Shown in pieces: positions 25,643-34,450 of a stretch of 64,000 nt of DNA. The stretch covers positions 124,001 to 188,000 of the forward strand of contig CAWFEM010000015.1 in assembly GCA_963814905.1 (NCBI GenBank). The letters run 5' to 3'. Source of the stretch: DASWJZ01 sp963814905. GTDB taxonomy: Bacteria; Pseudomonadota; Alphaproteobacteria; Rhizobiales; Afifellaceae. The notes beneath the pieces are model-generated. The model ran no database searches. It was given only the letters and a program-made list of their open reading frames with translations, and was not told the DNA's origin. The translations under genes and the position numbers were made by a program. How positions within the stretch are numbered: position 1 is the first letter of the stretch; each line of letters opens with the position of its first letter.

Positions 25643-26770
25643 CTAAGCGGCGCTCGCTCGCTTTGTCTCCGCCGGTCCGGCCCATTTCACCATGGTAGGG
25701 GCGGAGCGCGCGTATTGCGGCGGCGGGGCGAACTGCGCGCCGAGCTCTGCCGCCGCGCGCCACGGCCAGCGCGGATCGGCAAGGATCGCGCGGGCAAGCG
25801 CTACCATGTCGGCCTTCCCCTCCGATACGATCGCTTCCGCCTCCTGCGGCTCGGTGATGAGCCCGACCGCGCGCGTGACGATTCCCGCCTCGCGCCTGAT
25901 CTTCTCCGCCAACGGCACCTGGTAGAGCGGCGTCATCGGAATCTGCGCCTTGGGGAGATTGCCGCCGGAGGAGACGCAGACATAGCCGATACCGGCCTCC
26001 TTCAGAGCGCGCGCCACGACCACCGCCTCGTCTGGCGAGAAGCCGCCCTCGGTCCATTCGCTGGCGGAAAGCCGCGCGCCGACGAGCATCCGCTTCGGCA
26101 GCGCCGCGCGCACCGCGTTCGCCGCTTCGAGCAGGAACCGCATGCGGTTCTCCAGAGGCCCGCCATAGGCGTCGTCGCGCTTGTTGGAGAAGGGCGAGAG
26201 GAACTCGTGCCCCAGATAGCCGTGCGCGCCGTGGATCTCGACGAAGTCGAAGCCGGCGCGCTCCGCCCGCTTCGCCGCAGCGACGAAGTTTTCGACGAGC
26301 CGCGCGATGCCATCGGCGTCGAGCGGCGTCGGCACGTTCCAGCCCTGGTCGAAGGGAATGGCGGACGGCCCGACCGTCTGCCACGGATCCTCGTCCGCGT
26401 GCAGTGGGCCGCCCCCCTGCCAAGGCAGACGGTTCGACGCCTTGCGGCCGGCATGCGCAAGCTGGATGCCGAAGCGCGTTCCTTCCGGCGCGACGCGCCT
26501 GGCGGCGTCGAGCGTGCGCCGCGCCGCAGCCTCGTTGTCGTCGCTGTAGAGGCCGAGGCAGCCATGCGAGATACGCCCGCGCCGCTCCACCGCCGTCGCC
26601 TCGATGGTAACCGACCCCGCGCCCGACATGGCAAGCGTCATCCAGTGCTGCATGTGCCAGTCGGTGGCGGAGCCGTCGTCGGCCGAATACTGGCACATCG
26701 GCGCGACGGCGATGCGGTTCGGGAAAGCAAAACCGCCGATTTCGATCGGCGAAAAGAGATGCGCGGTCAT
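25643..26770 (-). CDS. NADH:flavin oxidoreductase / Old Yellow Enzyme (YqjM/NamA-like)
   Basis: 375 residues, FMN-dependent TIM-barrel ene-reductase. Marks are RIAVAPMCQYSADDGSATDW (with the YqjM-type Cys), FGIQLAHAGRKAS (active-site His), FVEIHGAHGYLGHEFLSPFS with NKRDDAYGGPLENRMRFLLE, and the FMN-phosphate region MVALARAILADPRWP near the end. It reduces activated C=C bonds of enals, maleimides or nitro-compounds with NAD(P)H; the natural substrate is unknown. GGAG lies upstream of ATG 26770. Confidence 0.94.
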   Translation of the reverse strand: MTAHLFSPIEIGGFAFPNRIAVAPMCQYSADDGSATDWHMQHWMTLAMSGAGSVTIEATAVERRGRISHGCLGLYSDDNEAAARRTLDAARRVAPEGTRFGIQLAHAGRKASNRLPWQGGGPLHADEDPWQTVGPSAIPFDQGWNVPTPLDADGIARLVENFVAAAKRAERAGFDFVEIHGAHGYLGHEFLSPFSNKRDDAYGGPLENRMRFLLEAANAVRAALPKRMLVGARLSASEWTEGGFSPDEAVVVARALKEAGIGYVCVSSGGNLPKAQIPMTPLYQVPLAEKIRREAGIVTRAVGLITEPQEAEAIVSEGKADMVALARAILADPRWPWRAAAELGAQFAPPPQYARSAPTMVKWAGPAETKRASAA

Positions 26771-26899
26771 GGAGGCTCCGGGGAGGATTAGAGCAGTAGC
26801 CCTGACATAAGGCAGCGAGGCGTGGAGCGCGAGTGCGGCGCTTTCGTCCGCGGAACAGATATGCGGAAAGGTTTGCTATCCGTGGCCGCGGAGAAGACG

Positions 26900-29800
26900 C
26901 TATTGCCCCGGCCTGCCGCTCTTCTTCTGGCGGCCCTTGCGGCGGCGCTCTTCGCCTTCGTCCTCGTAGGAGCCCGCGCCGACCTTTCCACGCGGGGTGA
27001 CGCCGGGGGCGTCATTCCCTTCGCCTTCAAGGGAAGAAGTCGGGCGCTGGGGCACCGCGCGGCCGAGCGGCTTCTCGGTCCGCCCGACCGTCATCTCGTC
27101 GAGCGTGTTCTTGCGCGCGAGCGAGCGCGGCGAAAGGCCGGCGGGACCGGAGATGCGGTCGGAGGTGGAGGCAACGGCCTTCCCCCCTCCCCGACCCTCC
27201 CCCGCCCGAAGTCGGGTGTTCCCGACTTCGGCACCATGAGCGGGCACCCCGGAAGCATCCGGGTTGCGGGGGGAGGGAGAGCGCCGGCCCTTGGGCGCGC
27301 CGGGTCGGCTGCTGCCTGAGCCGCTGAAAGCGCCGGCGCGACCCTCCACCTCGCTCTGCCGCGCCAGCGGATCGTCGGCGATGGCAAGCTCGGTCTCGCG
27401 CAGCCGTCTGATCTCGTCGCGCAGACGTCCCGCCTCCTCGAATTCGAGATTGCCGGCGGCGTCGAGCATGCGCTTCTGCAGGTCGGCGAGATGCGCCTCG
27501 AAATTGTGGCCGATACCGGCGCCTTCTTCCGCGAGCCCCGTGTCGACGCGCACGTGGTCGCGCTCATAGACGGAATCGAGGATGTCGCCGATCGAGCGCT
27601 TCACCGATTCCGGCGTGATGCCGTGCTCTTCGTTATAGGCGAGCTGCTTCTCGCGCCGCCGTTCCGTCTCCGCCATCGCCCGCTCCATCGAGCCGGTGAT
27701 GCGATCGGCGTAGAGGATCACCTTGCCGTCGACGTTGCGCGCGGCGCGGCCGATGGTCTGCACCAGCGACGTCTCGGAGCGCAGGAAGCCCTCCTTGTCG
27801 GCGTCGAGGATCGCGACCAGCGCGCATTCGGGAATGTCGAGCCCCTCGCGCAAGAGGTTGATGCCGACCAGCACGTCGAAGGCGCCGAGGCGCAGATCGC
27901 GGATGATCTCGATCCGCTCCAGCGTCTCCACGTCGGAATGCATGTAGCGCACGCGCACGCCGTGCTCGTGCAGGTATTCGGTCAGATCTTCGGCCATGCG
28001 CTTGGTGAGCGTGGTGACCAGCGAACGGTAACCCTTGGCGGCGACCTCGCGCACCTCGCCGAGGAGGTCGTCGACCTGGCTGCGCGCCGGGCGGATTTCC
28101 ACCGGCGGATCGATCAGGCCGGTCGGGCGGATCACCTGCTCGGCGAAGACGCCGCCGGTCTGGCCGAGCTCCCAACCGCCCGGGGTGGCGGAGACGCACA
28201 CCGTCTGCGGACGCATCAGGTTCCACTCCTCGAAGCGGAGCGGCCTGTTGTCCATGCAGGACGGCAGGCGGAAGCCATATTCGGCAAGTGTCGCCTTGCG
28301 GCGGAAGTCGCCGCGATACATGCCGCCGATCTGCGGGATCGTGACGTGGCTCTCGTCGACGAAGACGAGCGCGTTGTCGGGCAGATATTCGAACAGGGTC
28401 GGCGGCGGCTCGCCCGGCTTGCGGCCGGTCAGATAGCGCGAATAGTTCTCGATGCCGGCACAGGCGCCGGTCGCCTCGATCATCTCCAGATCGAACTGGG
28501 TGCGCTGCGCGAGCCGCTGCGCCTCGAGCAGACGCCCGGCGCGCTCGAGTTCCTCAAGCCGCCATTTCAACTCGTCGCGGATGCCCTTCACCGCCTGCGC
28601 CAGCGTCGGCTTCGGCGTCACGTAATGCGAGTTGGCGTAGACCTTCACGCTCTTCAGCTCGCCCGTCTTCTGGCCGGTGAGCGGATCGAACTCGGCGATC
28701 GATTCGATCTCGTCGCCGAAGAAGGATATGCGCCAGGCGCGGTCCTCCAAATGCGCGGGAAAAAGCTCCAGCGTGTCGCCGCGCAGGCGGAACGATCCGC
28801 GGATGAAGTTCATGTCAGTGCGCTTGTATTGCAGCGCCACCAGGTCGGCGACCACCTGGCGGAGATCGATCGCGAGCCCGACCTCCAGCCCGAAGGTCAT
28901 CGCCGTATAGGTCTCCACCGAGCCGATGCCGTAGATGCAGGAAACGGAGGCGACGATCACCGCGTCGTCGCGTTCGAGCAGCGTGCGCGTCGCCGAATGG
29001 CGCATGCGGTCGATCTGCTCGTTGATCGACAATTCCTTCTCGATATAGGTGTCCGTCCGAGGCACGTAGGCCTCGGGCTGATAGTAGTCGTAGTAGGAGA
29101 CGAAGTACTCGACCGCGTTGTCCGGGAAGAACGACCGGAACTCGCCATAGAGCTGCGCGGCGAGCGTCTTGTTCGGGGCGAGGACCAGCGCCGGACGCTG
29201 CGTCGCCTCGATCACCTTCGCCATGGTGAAGGTCTTGCCCGACCCGGTGACGCCGAGCAGCACCTGCGTGCTCTCTCCCGCTTCGGCGATCCCCTGAACG
29301 AGCTCCGCGATCGCGGTCGGCTGGTCGCCCTTCGGCTCGAAGTCGGAGACGATCTTGAGCGGGACGCCGCCTTCGCTCTTCTCCGGCCGCGGCGGACGGT
29401 GCGGGACCCAGGTATGGTCGCGGAATTCCGGGCGGCCTTTCTCGATCAGGTCGGACAGCGCCTCGACAGTCGCGGTCACGGCGCCCTGCGGCGTCGCTTC
29501 CGCCTCTTCCAGCGTCACGTCGAGACCCGCGATCGGCATCAGCCCGGCGCCGGCGCGCTCCTTTGCCGTGGCGCGCCCACCGATCGAGGTGCCGCGCGCG
29601 GTTCGAAGCGGCGCGTCCTTCGGCGGCTTCGTGTCGCGGCGGGGCTTTTTTGCGGCCCCGTGATCCTTCGCCGGCTTTTCGCTTTCGGGGTTGTAAATCC
29701 GATGTTCCGCGCCGGCGTCCGGCTCCGCATTCCGCGCGATATCGTCCGCCCAGGTGGAGACCGGTCCACGCATGTCGACGGGCGTGCCTTCGATGCGCGG

Positions 29801-29905
29801 CTGCGGCGCTTCGGAAAAGCCGCCGGCCTCGGGCTCGGCGCGCTCAGGCGCGGCGCTCCGCCGCGTTGGCGAGGACCGCGCTGGTGTGGATTGTCTTCGG
29901 GGCAT
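26900..29905 (-). CDS. uvrB: UvrABC system protein B
   Basis: 1001 residues; UvrB is usually near 670-700, so both ends are extended. UvrB verifies DNA damage and loads UvrC in nucleotide excision repair. A low-complexity N-terminal extension (about 180 residues) precedes the ATPase core: VLLGVTGSGKTFTMAKVIEA (Walker A), the beta-hairpin YYDYYQPEAYVPRTDTYIEK, VFVDESHVTIPQ (Walker B) and QTIGRAARNVDGKVILYADR (motif VI). The UVR motif for UvrC (LADLQKRMLDAAGNLEFEEA) is present. The C-terminal tail contains an insertion encoded by a palindromic element at 27182-27281. ATG 29905 starts MPRRQSTPARSS; the frame continues upstream without support. Confidence 0.96.
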   Translation of the reverse strand: MPRRQSTPARSSPTRRSAAPERAEPEAGGFSEAPQPRIEGTPVDMRGPVSTWADDIARNAEPDAGAEHRIYNPESEKPAKDHGAAKKPRRDTKPPKDAPLRTARGTSIGGRATAKERAGAGLMPIAGLDVTLEEAEATPQGAVTATVEALSDLIEKGRPEFRDHTWVPHRPPRPEKSEGGVPLKIVSDFEPKGDQPTAIAELVQGIAEAGESTQVLLGVTGSGKTFTMAKVIEATQRPALVLAPNKTLAAQLYGEFRSFFPDNAVEYFVSYYDYYQPEAYVPRTDTYIEKELSINEQIDRMRHSATRTLLERDDAVIVASVSCIYGIGSVETYTAMTFGLEVGLAIDLRQVVADLVALQYKRTDMNFIRGSFRLRGDTLELFPAHLEDRAWRISFFGDEIESIAEFDPLTGQKTGELKSVKVYANSHYVTPKPTLAQAVKGIRDELKWRLEELERAGRLLEAQRLAQRTQFDLEMIEATGACAGIENYSRYLTGRKPGEPPPTLFEYLPDNALVFVDESHVTIPQIGGMYRGDFRRKATLAEYGFRLPSCMDNRPLRFEEWNLMRPQTVCVSATPGGWELGQTGGVFAEQVIRPTGLIDPPVEIRPARSQVDDLLGEVREVAAKGYRSLVTTLTKRMAEDLTEYLHEHGVRVRYMHSDVETLERIEIIRDLRLGAFDVLVGINLLREGLDIPECALVAILDADKEGFLRSETSLVQTIGRAARNVDGKVILYADRITGSMERAMAETERRREKQLAYNEEHGITPESVKRSIGDILDSVYERDHVRVDTGLAEEGAGIGHNFEAHLADLQKRMLDAAGNLEFEEAGRLRDEIRRLRETELAIADDPLARQSEVEGRAGAFSGSGSSRPGAPKGRRSPSPRNPDASGVPAHGAEVGNTRLRAGEGRGGGKAVASTSDRISGPAGLSPRSLARKNTLDEMTVGRTEKPLGRAVPQRPTSSLEGEGNDAPGVTPRGKVGAGSYEDEGEERRRKGRQKKSGRPGQ
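27182..27281. repeat. Palindromic element inside the uvrB coding sequence
   Basis: A 100-base segment bounded by CCCCCCTCCCCGACCCTCCC and the complementary GCGGGGGGAGGGAGAG. It contains a perfect 11-base hairpin CCGAAGTCGGG / CCCGACTTCGG (27206-27231) and a smaller CCCGG/CCGGG hairpin. It is in frame and encodes about 33 residues (SPSPRNPDASGVPAHG, then AEVGNTRLRAGEGRGGGK) in the UvrB tail. The flanking pyrimidine-rich/purine-rich pairs are typical of alphaproteobacterial intergenic repeats. Confidence 0.7.
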
Positions 29906-30068
29906 CGGCGCAATATGGGACGGTCGCCTGCAAATGGCGAGGACCTCCGGTCGACGCCCCATACACTCCTGACAAACCTGCCGCGGACAGTGCCGCACGC
30001 ACGCTACGGGCGCAGTTTCGCCGCTCCGCCTAGGTTGCAAATCAGGATTCCGGGCGCGACCGGGCGTG

Positions 30069-30087
30069 GTATGCACACAGTGCATAC
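30069..30087. promoter_or_regulatory. Palindromic operator-like site between uvrB and the GGDEF-EAL gene
   Basis: GTATGCACACAGTGCATAC: eight-base arms GTATGCAC / GTGCATAC around ACA. It lies between divergent genes, 164 bases from the uvrB start and 100 bases from the GTG at 30187. No alphaproteobacterial LexA box (GTTC-N7-GTTC) was found in this gap. Confidence 0.5.
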
Positions 30088-30186
30088 ACGCGCAGCGTGC
30101 ACACGTGGAAACATGTTGTCGCCCAACCTTTTAAGGCTCTCTTTTCAATTTCCTGCCAGCATGTCGGCAAATTAGAAGGGACGGCG

Positions 30187-32628
30187 GTGAGCCCCCACGA
30201 GACGACTACAACTCCTGAGAGAGTCACCACCTCAGGGATGCGCCCAGGAGGCGCGCTCGCTTCACCGGTCCTGCGCGCCGGTCGGAGCGAATATTCGCGC
30301 TCGCATGCGACCTCGTTGGTGATCTTCGGCCTGGTCGGCGGTGCCGTGCTTCTCGCGGTTTCGCTTCTTCGCCTGCTTCTCGCTCCCGACAATCCGCTGA
30401 CGCATGCGCTGAACGGCGAGTGGATCCACCTCTGGCTCCTGCCGGCCTTCGCAGCGATCTGTCTCGGGCTCGCCTTCGTCGCCTACGACCGCCATCGCGC
30501 GCTCGTCGCCGCGCGCCGAGCGGAGATGACCTTCCGCGAGCTCTACGAGAGCATCGGTGAAGGCGTCTTCCGCTCCACGCTCGACGGCAGGATGATGAGC
30601 GCCAATCCGGCGCTCGTCAGACTGAACGGCTATGAGACGGAAGAGGAGCTGATCCGATCCTGCGGCGACATCGCGGCGGAATGGTACGTCAACCCGAACC
30701 GCCGTGCCGAGATCAACGAGATCCTGCGCGTGAAGGGCCGGGTGACCAATGTCGTGTCGGAAGTCTACCGGCACAAGACGCGGGAGCGCATCTGGATCGA
30801 GGAGAACGTGCATCTGGTGCGCGACGCCAGGACCGGCGCGCCCCTCTTCTACGAAGGAACGGTGCGCGAAGTCACGGAGACCATGCGGCGGCTCGCGCTG
30901 CAGGACCGCTACAGCAAGATCGCCTCGATCATGTCGGGCTGTCTCCTGCAGCTGCGCGGGCGGACGGACGGCACCTTCCACATGCCCTATGCCAGCATCG
31001 GCCTCTACCACATGTTCGGCATCCGTCCGGAGGAAGTCGCGGAGGATTCTACCGTCTTCCGCAACCTCATCCACCGCGGCGACTACGAACGCATCGAGAA
31101 GGCGATGAAGCATTCGCACGACACTTTGACGCCCTTCCAGCAGGAGTATCGCCTGTGTCTTGCGGACGGGACCGAGAAGTGGGTGCTGGCGCATTCGGTG
31201 CCGGAGCGCGAGGTTGACGGCTCGACCTTGTGGCACGGCTATATGGTGGACGTCTCCGACCGTAAGCGGTCGGAGGCGAGGATCCACGAACTCGCCTATT
31301 TCGACGCGCTCACCAATCTGCCGAACCGCGTTACGCTCAGAGAGCGACTGCAACGGACCCTTGCGCCCGGCGAGCGGAAGGGAGGCAGCGCGCTGCTCTT
31401 CGTCGACCTCGATCATTTCAAGGTGCTGAACGACACCAAGGGCCACCATGTCGGCGACCTGCTCCTGTGCGAGGTCGCAAAGCGCATCTGCGACGGGCTC
31501 GCCGTGGAGGATTTCGTCGCCCGCCTCGGCGGCGACGAGTTCGTCATCCTGCTTTCGGGCCTCAGCGAGGATGTGAACGAGGCGGAGGCACAGGTCCGCG
31601 CCAAGGGCGAGGATGTGCTCTCGGCAATCGATCAGCCGTTCTGGTTCGGTGAGGACATGTTCCAAACGACAGCGAGCATCGGCGTTGTGCTCCTCTCGGA
31701 TTCCGACAACGACGCCGACGAGGTTCTGAAGCACGCCGACCTTGCCCTGTACAAAGCGAAGACCGCAGGGCGCGGCATTTTGCGCTTCTTCGAAACGAAG
31801 ATGCAGATCGAGGCGACGGACCGGCTCGTGTTCACCTCCGAATTGCGCAAGGCGCACAAGGAAGGTGGTCTGCTGCTCCACTACCAGCCGCTGGTGACCG
31901 AGTCGGGCCGGTGTATCGGCGCAGAGTGCCTGCTCAGGTGGAACCATCCGACGCGCGGCCTGATCTCCGCCGGCGAATTCATCACGCTTGCCGAACGCAG
32001 CGGCTTCATGGGCTCGATCGACACGTGGGTGCTGAAGGCCGCCTGTGCGACGCTGAAGGTGTGGGAGAACAATCCGCTGACGCGCGACCTGCAGCTCTCC
32101 GTCAATGTCAGCGCGCGCGAGCTCGGACGCATCGATTTCGTCGAGGTCGTGGAGAGCGCTCTGGCGGAATCGGGCGCGCGCCCCGACCGCCTCACCCTGG
32201 AGCTGACCGAGCACGTGATGCTCGACGATTTCGAGGCGGTGAACGCGGTGATGCAGAGCCTGCAGGCGCTCGGCCTGCACTTCGCGCTCGACGATTTCGG
32301 CACCGGCTATTCGTCGCTGTCGTATCTCAAGCGCCTGCCCATCGACACGCTCAAGATCGACCGCTCGTTCGTGCGTGACATCGAGCGCAACGAGAGCGAT
32401 CGCGAGATCGTTCAGACGATTCTGAACATTGCCCGCAGCCTCAAGATCTCCGTCGTCGCGGAGGGCGTGGAGACGGAGATGCAGGCCGTGCTCCTGCGGC
32501 AGCTCGGCTGCCACACCTTCCAGGGATATCTGTTCGGCAAGCCGATGCCGGAAGACGCCTTCCTTACTTATCTGGAAGCGGGGAACGAGACGAGCGGCGA
32601 GGTCCGGCGGATGCGCGCACTCCACTGA
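30187..32628 (+). CDS. Membrane-anchored PAS-GGDEF-EAL cyclic-di-GMP protein
   Basis: 813 residues from GTG 30187, preceded by GAAGGGA. Two N-terminal membrane helices (LVIFGLVGGAVLLAVSLLRL; LWLLPAFAAICLGLAFVAY) are followed by two PAS-like domains (TFRELYESIGEGVFRSTLDG; a second near FHMPYASIGLYHMFGIRPEE), a GGDEF domain (LTNLPNRVTLRERL ... ARLGGDEFVILLSG) and a full EAL domain (ECLLRWNHPTRGLISAGEFI, DDFGTGYSSLSYLKRLPIDT-LKIDRSFV). The active-site GGDEF is intact and the EAL site reads ECL, keeping the catalytic Glu. The RxxD inhibitory site is replaced by AVED, so product feedback is probably lost. It may make or degrade c-di-GMP. Confidence 0.93.
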   Translation: MSPHETTTTPERVTTSGMRPGGALASPVLRAGRSEYSRSHATSLVIFGLVGGAVLLAVSLLRLLLAPDNPLTHALNGEWIHLWLLPAFAAICLGLAFVAYDRHRALVAARRAEMTFRELYESIGEGVFRSTLDGRMMSANPALVRLNGYETEEELIRSCGDIAAEWYVNPNRRAEINEILRVKGRVTNVVSEVYRHKTRERIWIEENVHLVRDARTGAPLFYEGTVREVTETMRRLALQDRYSKIASIMSGCLLQLRGRTDGTFHMPYASIGLYHMFGIRPEEVAEDSTVFRNLIHRGDYERIEKAMKHSHDTLTPFQQEYRLCLADGTEKWVLAHSVPEREVDGSTLWHGYMVDVSDRKRSEARIHELAYFDALTNLPNRVTLRERLQRTLAPGERKGGSALLFVDLDHFKVLNDTKGHHVGDLLLCEVAKRICDGLAVEDFVARLGGDEFVILLSGLSEDVNEAEAQVRAKGEDVLSAIDQPFWFGEDMFQTTASIGVVLLSDSDNDADEVLKHADLALYKAKTAGRGILRFFETKMQIEATDRLVFTSELRKAHKEGGLLLHYQPLVTESGRCIGAECLLRWNHPTRGLISAGEFITLAERSGFMGSIDTWVLKAACATLKVWENNPLTRDLQLSVNVSARELGRIDFVEVVESALAESGARPDRLTLELTEHVMLDDFEAVNAVMQSLQALGLHFALDDFGTGYSSLSYLKRLPIDTLKIDRSFVRDIERNESDREIVQTILNIARSLKISVVAEGVETEMQAVLLRQLGCHTFQGYLFGKPMPEDAFLTYLEAGNETSGEVRRMRALH

Positions 32629-32671
32629 ACCGGCGCATCCGCTGGCGCGAGCCCCGGCGCGCGCTTCCGCC

Positions 32672-33586
32672 TCAGTGCCGCATCGTTGCCGCGCATCCCT
32701 CCGTCAGGCTGCCCCCCTCTTCGTCCTCAAGCGCGGTGAAGAACCGCCAGCCGGTCAGCTCCTCGATCGTGTGCAGGCTTACGCGGTGTTCCGCGAGATA
32801 ATCGGCATCATGCTTCCTTCCCTGCAGAGCGCGATGATTGACGTTCTGAAGGAGGTATCCGTTCAACCTGCCGAGTTGGGGATCGTAGACGAGCTTGAAG
32901 AGTGCGGCCGGCACGGCGACATTGCTGGCGCCGATCACCTTCTTCCTCAGCGGCTTCAGGTCGATGGCGTTGCCGCACCGATCTGCGTCCGCCGATACGT
33001 GAACGGCTTCGGTCTTCTGATAGACTGGACCGGTGATCACATAGAGCTCGCCGCGGCGAAGCGCGACCTTGCGCACGAGATCCTCCAGGTCGCGCCAGAT
33101 CGTCCGGTTGAAGCCCGGCCCCTCCTGCGGCACGACATTGGACAGGACGAAAGTGTCCGTCATCAGCTCCGCCGAGCTCTTGAAGTCGGCCGACGGCGCC
33201 TGATGCCCGCGGTCGAAATCGCTATTCTTGTAGTCATCGTCGACGGCGCCGGGGGCGGACAACGGCAGAGCCGGCTCCTGACGGAACTTCACGTTGGGGC
33301 GAGTCTCGTTGCCCTCGGCGATGGTGCGCGTCAAATGCTCGATCACCCAATCGGGTGTCTTCGTCCGGCTGTTATGGGCGAGGACGTAGCCGGCATGACA
33401 CACCACGACGAAGTCGACATCCGCGCCTTCATCAATGCTCGGGAACCCGATCTCCTGCCAAAGCTCGGCGCAGGAGCGTGGGTCGTTGGAGCTCGTTTGC
33501 GCAAGCGCGGCGCGCGAGCCGAAAAAGGCGATAAGCAGCGCTACCGCCACATGGTGTCCAAGGCCCCGGAGGCGTCGTGCCGTCAT
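32672..33586 (-). CDS. Secreted DNA/RNA non-specific endonuclease
   Basis: 304 residues. Signal peptide (MTARRLRGLGHHVAVALLIA ... RAALA|Q). The NUC1/endonuclease G-like domain has the catalytic motif D125-RGH128-QAPSAD, then TFVLSNVVPQEGPGFNRTIW (metal-binding Asn) and GELYVITGPVYQ. His128 is the expected general base. ATG 33586 is used; GTG 33601 would overlap the upstream gene. The stop of the upstream membrane-protein gene (33588) is one base before this start, so the pair is tightly coupled. Exported nucleases serve nutrient scavenging, biofilm remodelling or antagonism; this one is encoded with two small membrane proteins of one family. Confidence 0.92.
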   Translation of the reverse strand: MTARRLRGLGHHVAVALLIAFFGSRAALAQTSSNDPRSCAELWQEIGFPSIDEGADVDFVVVCHAGYVLAHNSRTKTPDWVIEHLTRTIAEGNETRPNVKFRQEPALPLSAPGAVDDDYKNSDFDRGHQAPSADFKSSAELMTDTFVLSNVVPQEGPGFNRTIWRDLEDLVRKVALRRGELYVITGPVYQKTEAVHVSADADRCGNAIDLKPLRKKVIGASNVAVPAALFKLVYDPQLGRLNGYLLQNVNHRALQGRKHDADYLAEHRVSLHTIEELTGWRFFTALEDEEGGSLTEGCAATMRH

Positions 33587-33587
33587 G

Positions 33588-34043
33588 TCAGACGGCTCCA
33601 CCCGCTTCGATCCTGGCCTTCTCCGCTTCGGCTTGCGCCTTCTGCGCGCCGGCTTCCGCTTGCACCTTCTGCGCGCCGGCTTCGGCTATTGACTTCCGCT
33701 CGTCAAAGTCGGTCTGCGCCTTCTTCTGGGTTCCCTGCGAACCGACCGCCTTGGAGATCACGTAGCTGCCGCCGCTGATGCCGAGGAGCCCGAGAACCGT
33801 CTCCGGGATCTGCACGAAGCTGCCCGACTCGATGGTCAGCATCAGGAACAGGCCGGCGATGAGGAACGTGAAGATCAGGAACTGAAAACGGGACAGGCTC
33901 GCCTTGTCTCCCTCCATCTCTGTGATAATGCCCTCCAGACTGATGGAGCCGGTCAGGATCTTCAGAAGCACGATCGCCGCGAAGCCGAGCAGGATGATCA
34001 GCAACACGACGAAGCCGAAGAGTGCGATTCCGGACGTTGTCAT
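33588..34043 (-). CDS. Three-helix membrane protein with C-terminal AGAQKxQAEA repeats
   Basis: 151 residues, family not named. Helix 1 about 5-27 (IALFGFVVLLIILLGFAAIV), then GSISLEGIITEMEGDKASLS; helix 2 about 53-71 (RFQFLIFTFLIAGLFLMLTI); and helix 3 about 83-99 (VLGLLGISGGSYVISKAVG). The tail is cytoplasmic by charge and helical, with repeats AGAQKVQAE and AGAQKAQAE; in the DNA the unit is a 30-base tandem repeat near 33610-33680. It aligns with the next gene over the three helices. Middle gene of the nuclease operon. Confidence 0.8.
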   Translation of the reverse strand: MTTSGIALFGFVVLLIILLGFAAIVLLKILTGSISLEGIITEMEGDKASLSRFQFLIFTFLIAGLFLMLTIESGSFVQIPETVLGLLGISGGSYVISKAVGSQGTQKKAQTDFDERKSIAEAGAQKVQAEAGAQKAQAEAEKARIEAGGAV

Positions 34044-34103
34044 TGTCTCCCCCTTTTCCGGGAGACGGCTGCCGCCGGCGGCGCCGCCTCGCCGGAGTTC
34101 CAG

Positions 34104-34421
34104 CTAGACGGTTCGCGCGACCTTTCCCGACAGGTAGAGCCCGTTGCTCCCGGCGAGCAGGAGGAGCAGGCTTTCCGGAACTTCGGGCAGAGTTCTGGCG
34201 CCGCTCGGGGCACCAACGACTTCCATGAGATAGCCGCCGAAGACGATCGCGACGACGGCGAGGCTCTGCACGCGCTCCGGGTCGATGCCGCTTCCGCCCG
34301 TCGACAGCAGGCCGTTCAGGGGGATGTCGCCGCGCAGAATGCCAAGCGCGATGACCAGCGCCAGCAGCACAAGCCACGTGATCAACGCGAACTCGACGGC
34401 CTTCGCCAGAAGTCCCGTCAT
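34104..34421 (-). CDS. Three-helix membrane protein, paralogue of the following gene
   Basis: 105 residues. Helix 1 (FALITWLVLLALVIALGIL), then GDIPLNGLLSTGGSGIDPER; helix 2 (VQSLAVVAIVFGGYLMEVVG); linker ending LPEVPES; and helix 3 (LLLLLAGSNGLYLSGKVA). The pattern of short loop with I-x-L-x-G, then x-Q-x-L opening helix 2, then PE-x-x-x-x-L-L-x-G-S-x-x-x-Y-x-x-x-K is shared with the gene at 33588-34043, so the two are paralogues. It lacks the repeat tail. It is the first gene of the putative three-gene operon with the secreted nuclease. Function unknown. Confidence 0.78.
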   Translation of the reverse strand: MTGLLAKAVEFALITWLVLLALVIALGILRGDIPLNGLLSTGGSGIDPERVQSLAVVAIVFGGYLMEVVGAPSGARTLPEVPESLLLLLAGSNGLYLSGKVARTV

Positions 34422-34450
34422 CCCCGGAAGTCCCCCGATTTCCGGCGCTG

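Noticed and set aside
29906..30186. SOS box expected upstream of uvrB
   Set aside because: No GTTC-N7-GTTC or GAAC-N7-GAAC was found in the gap.
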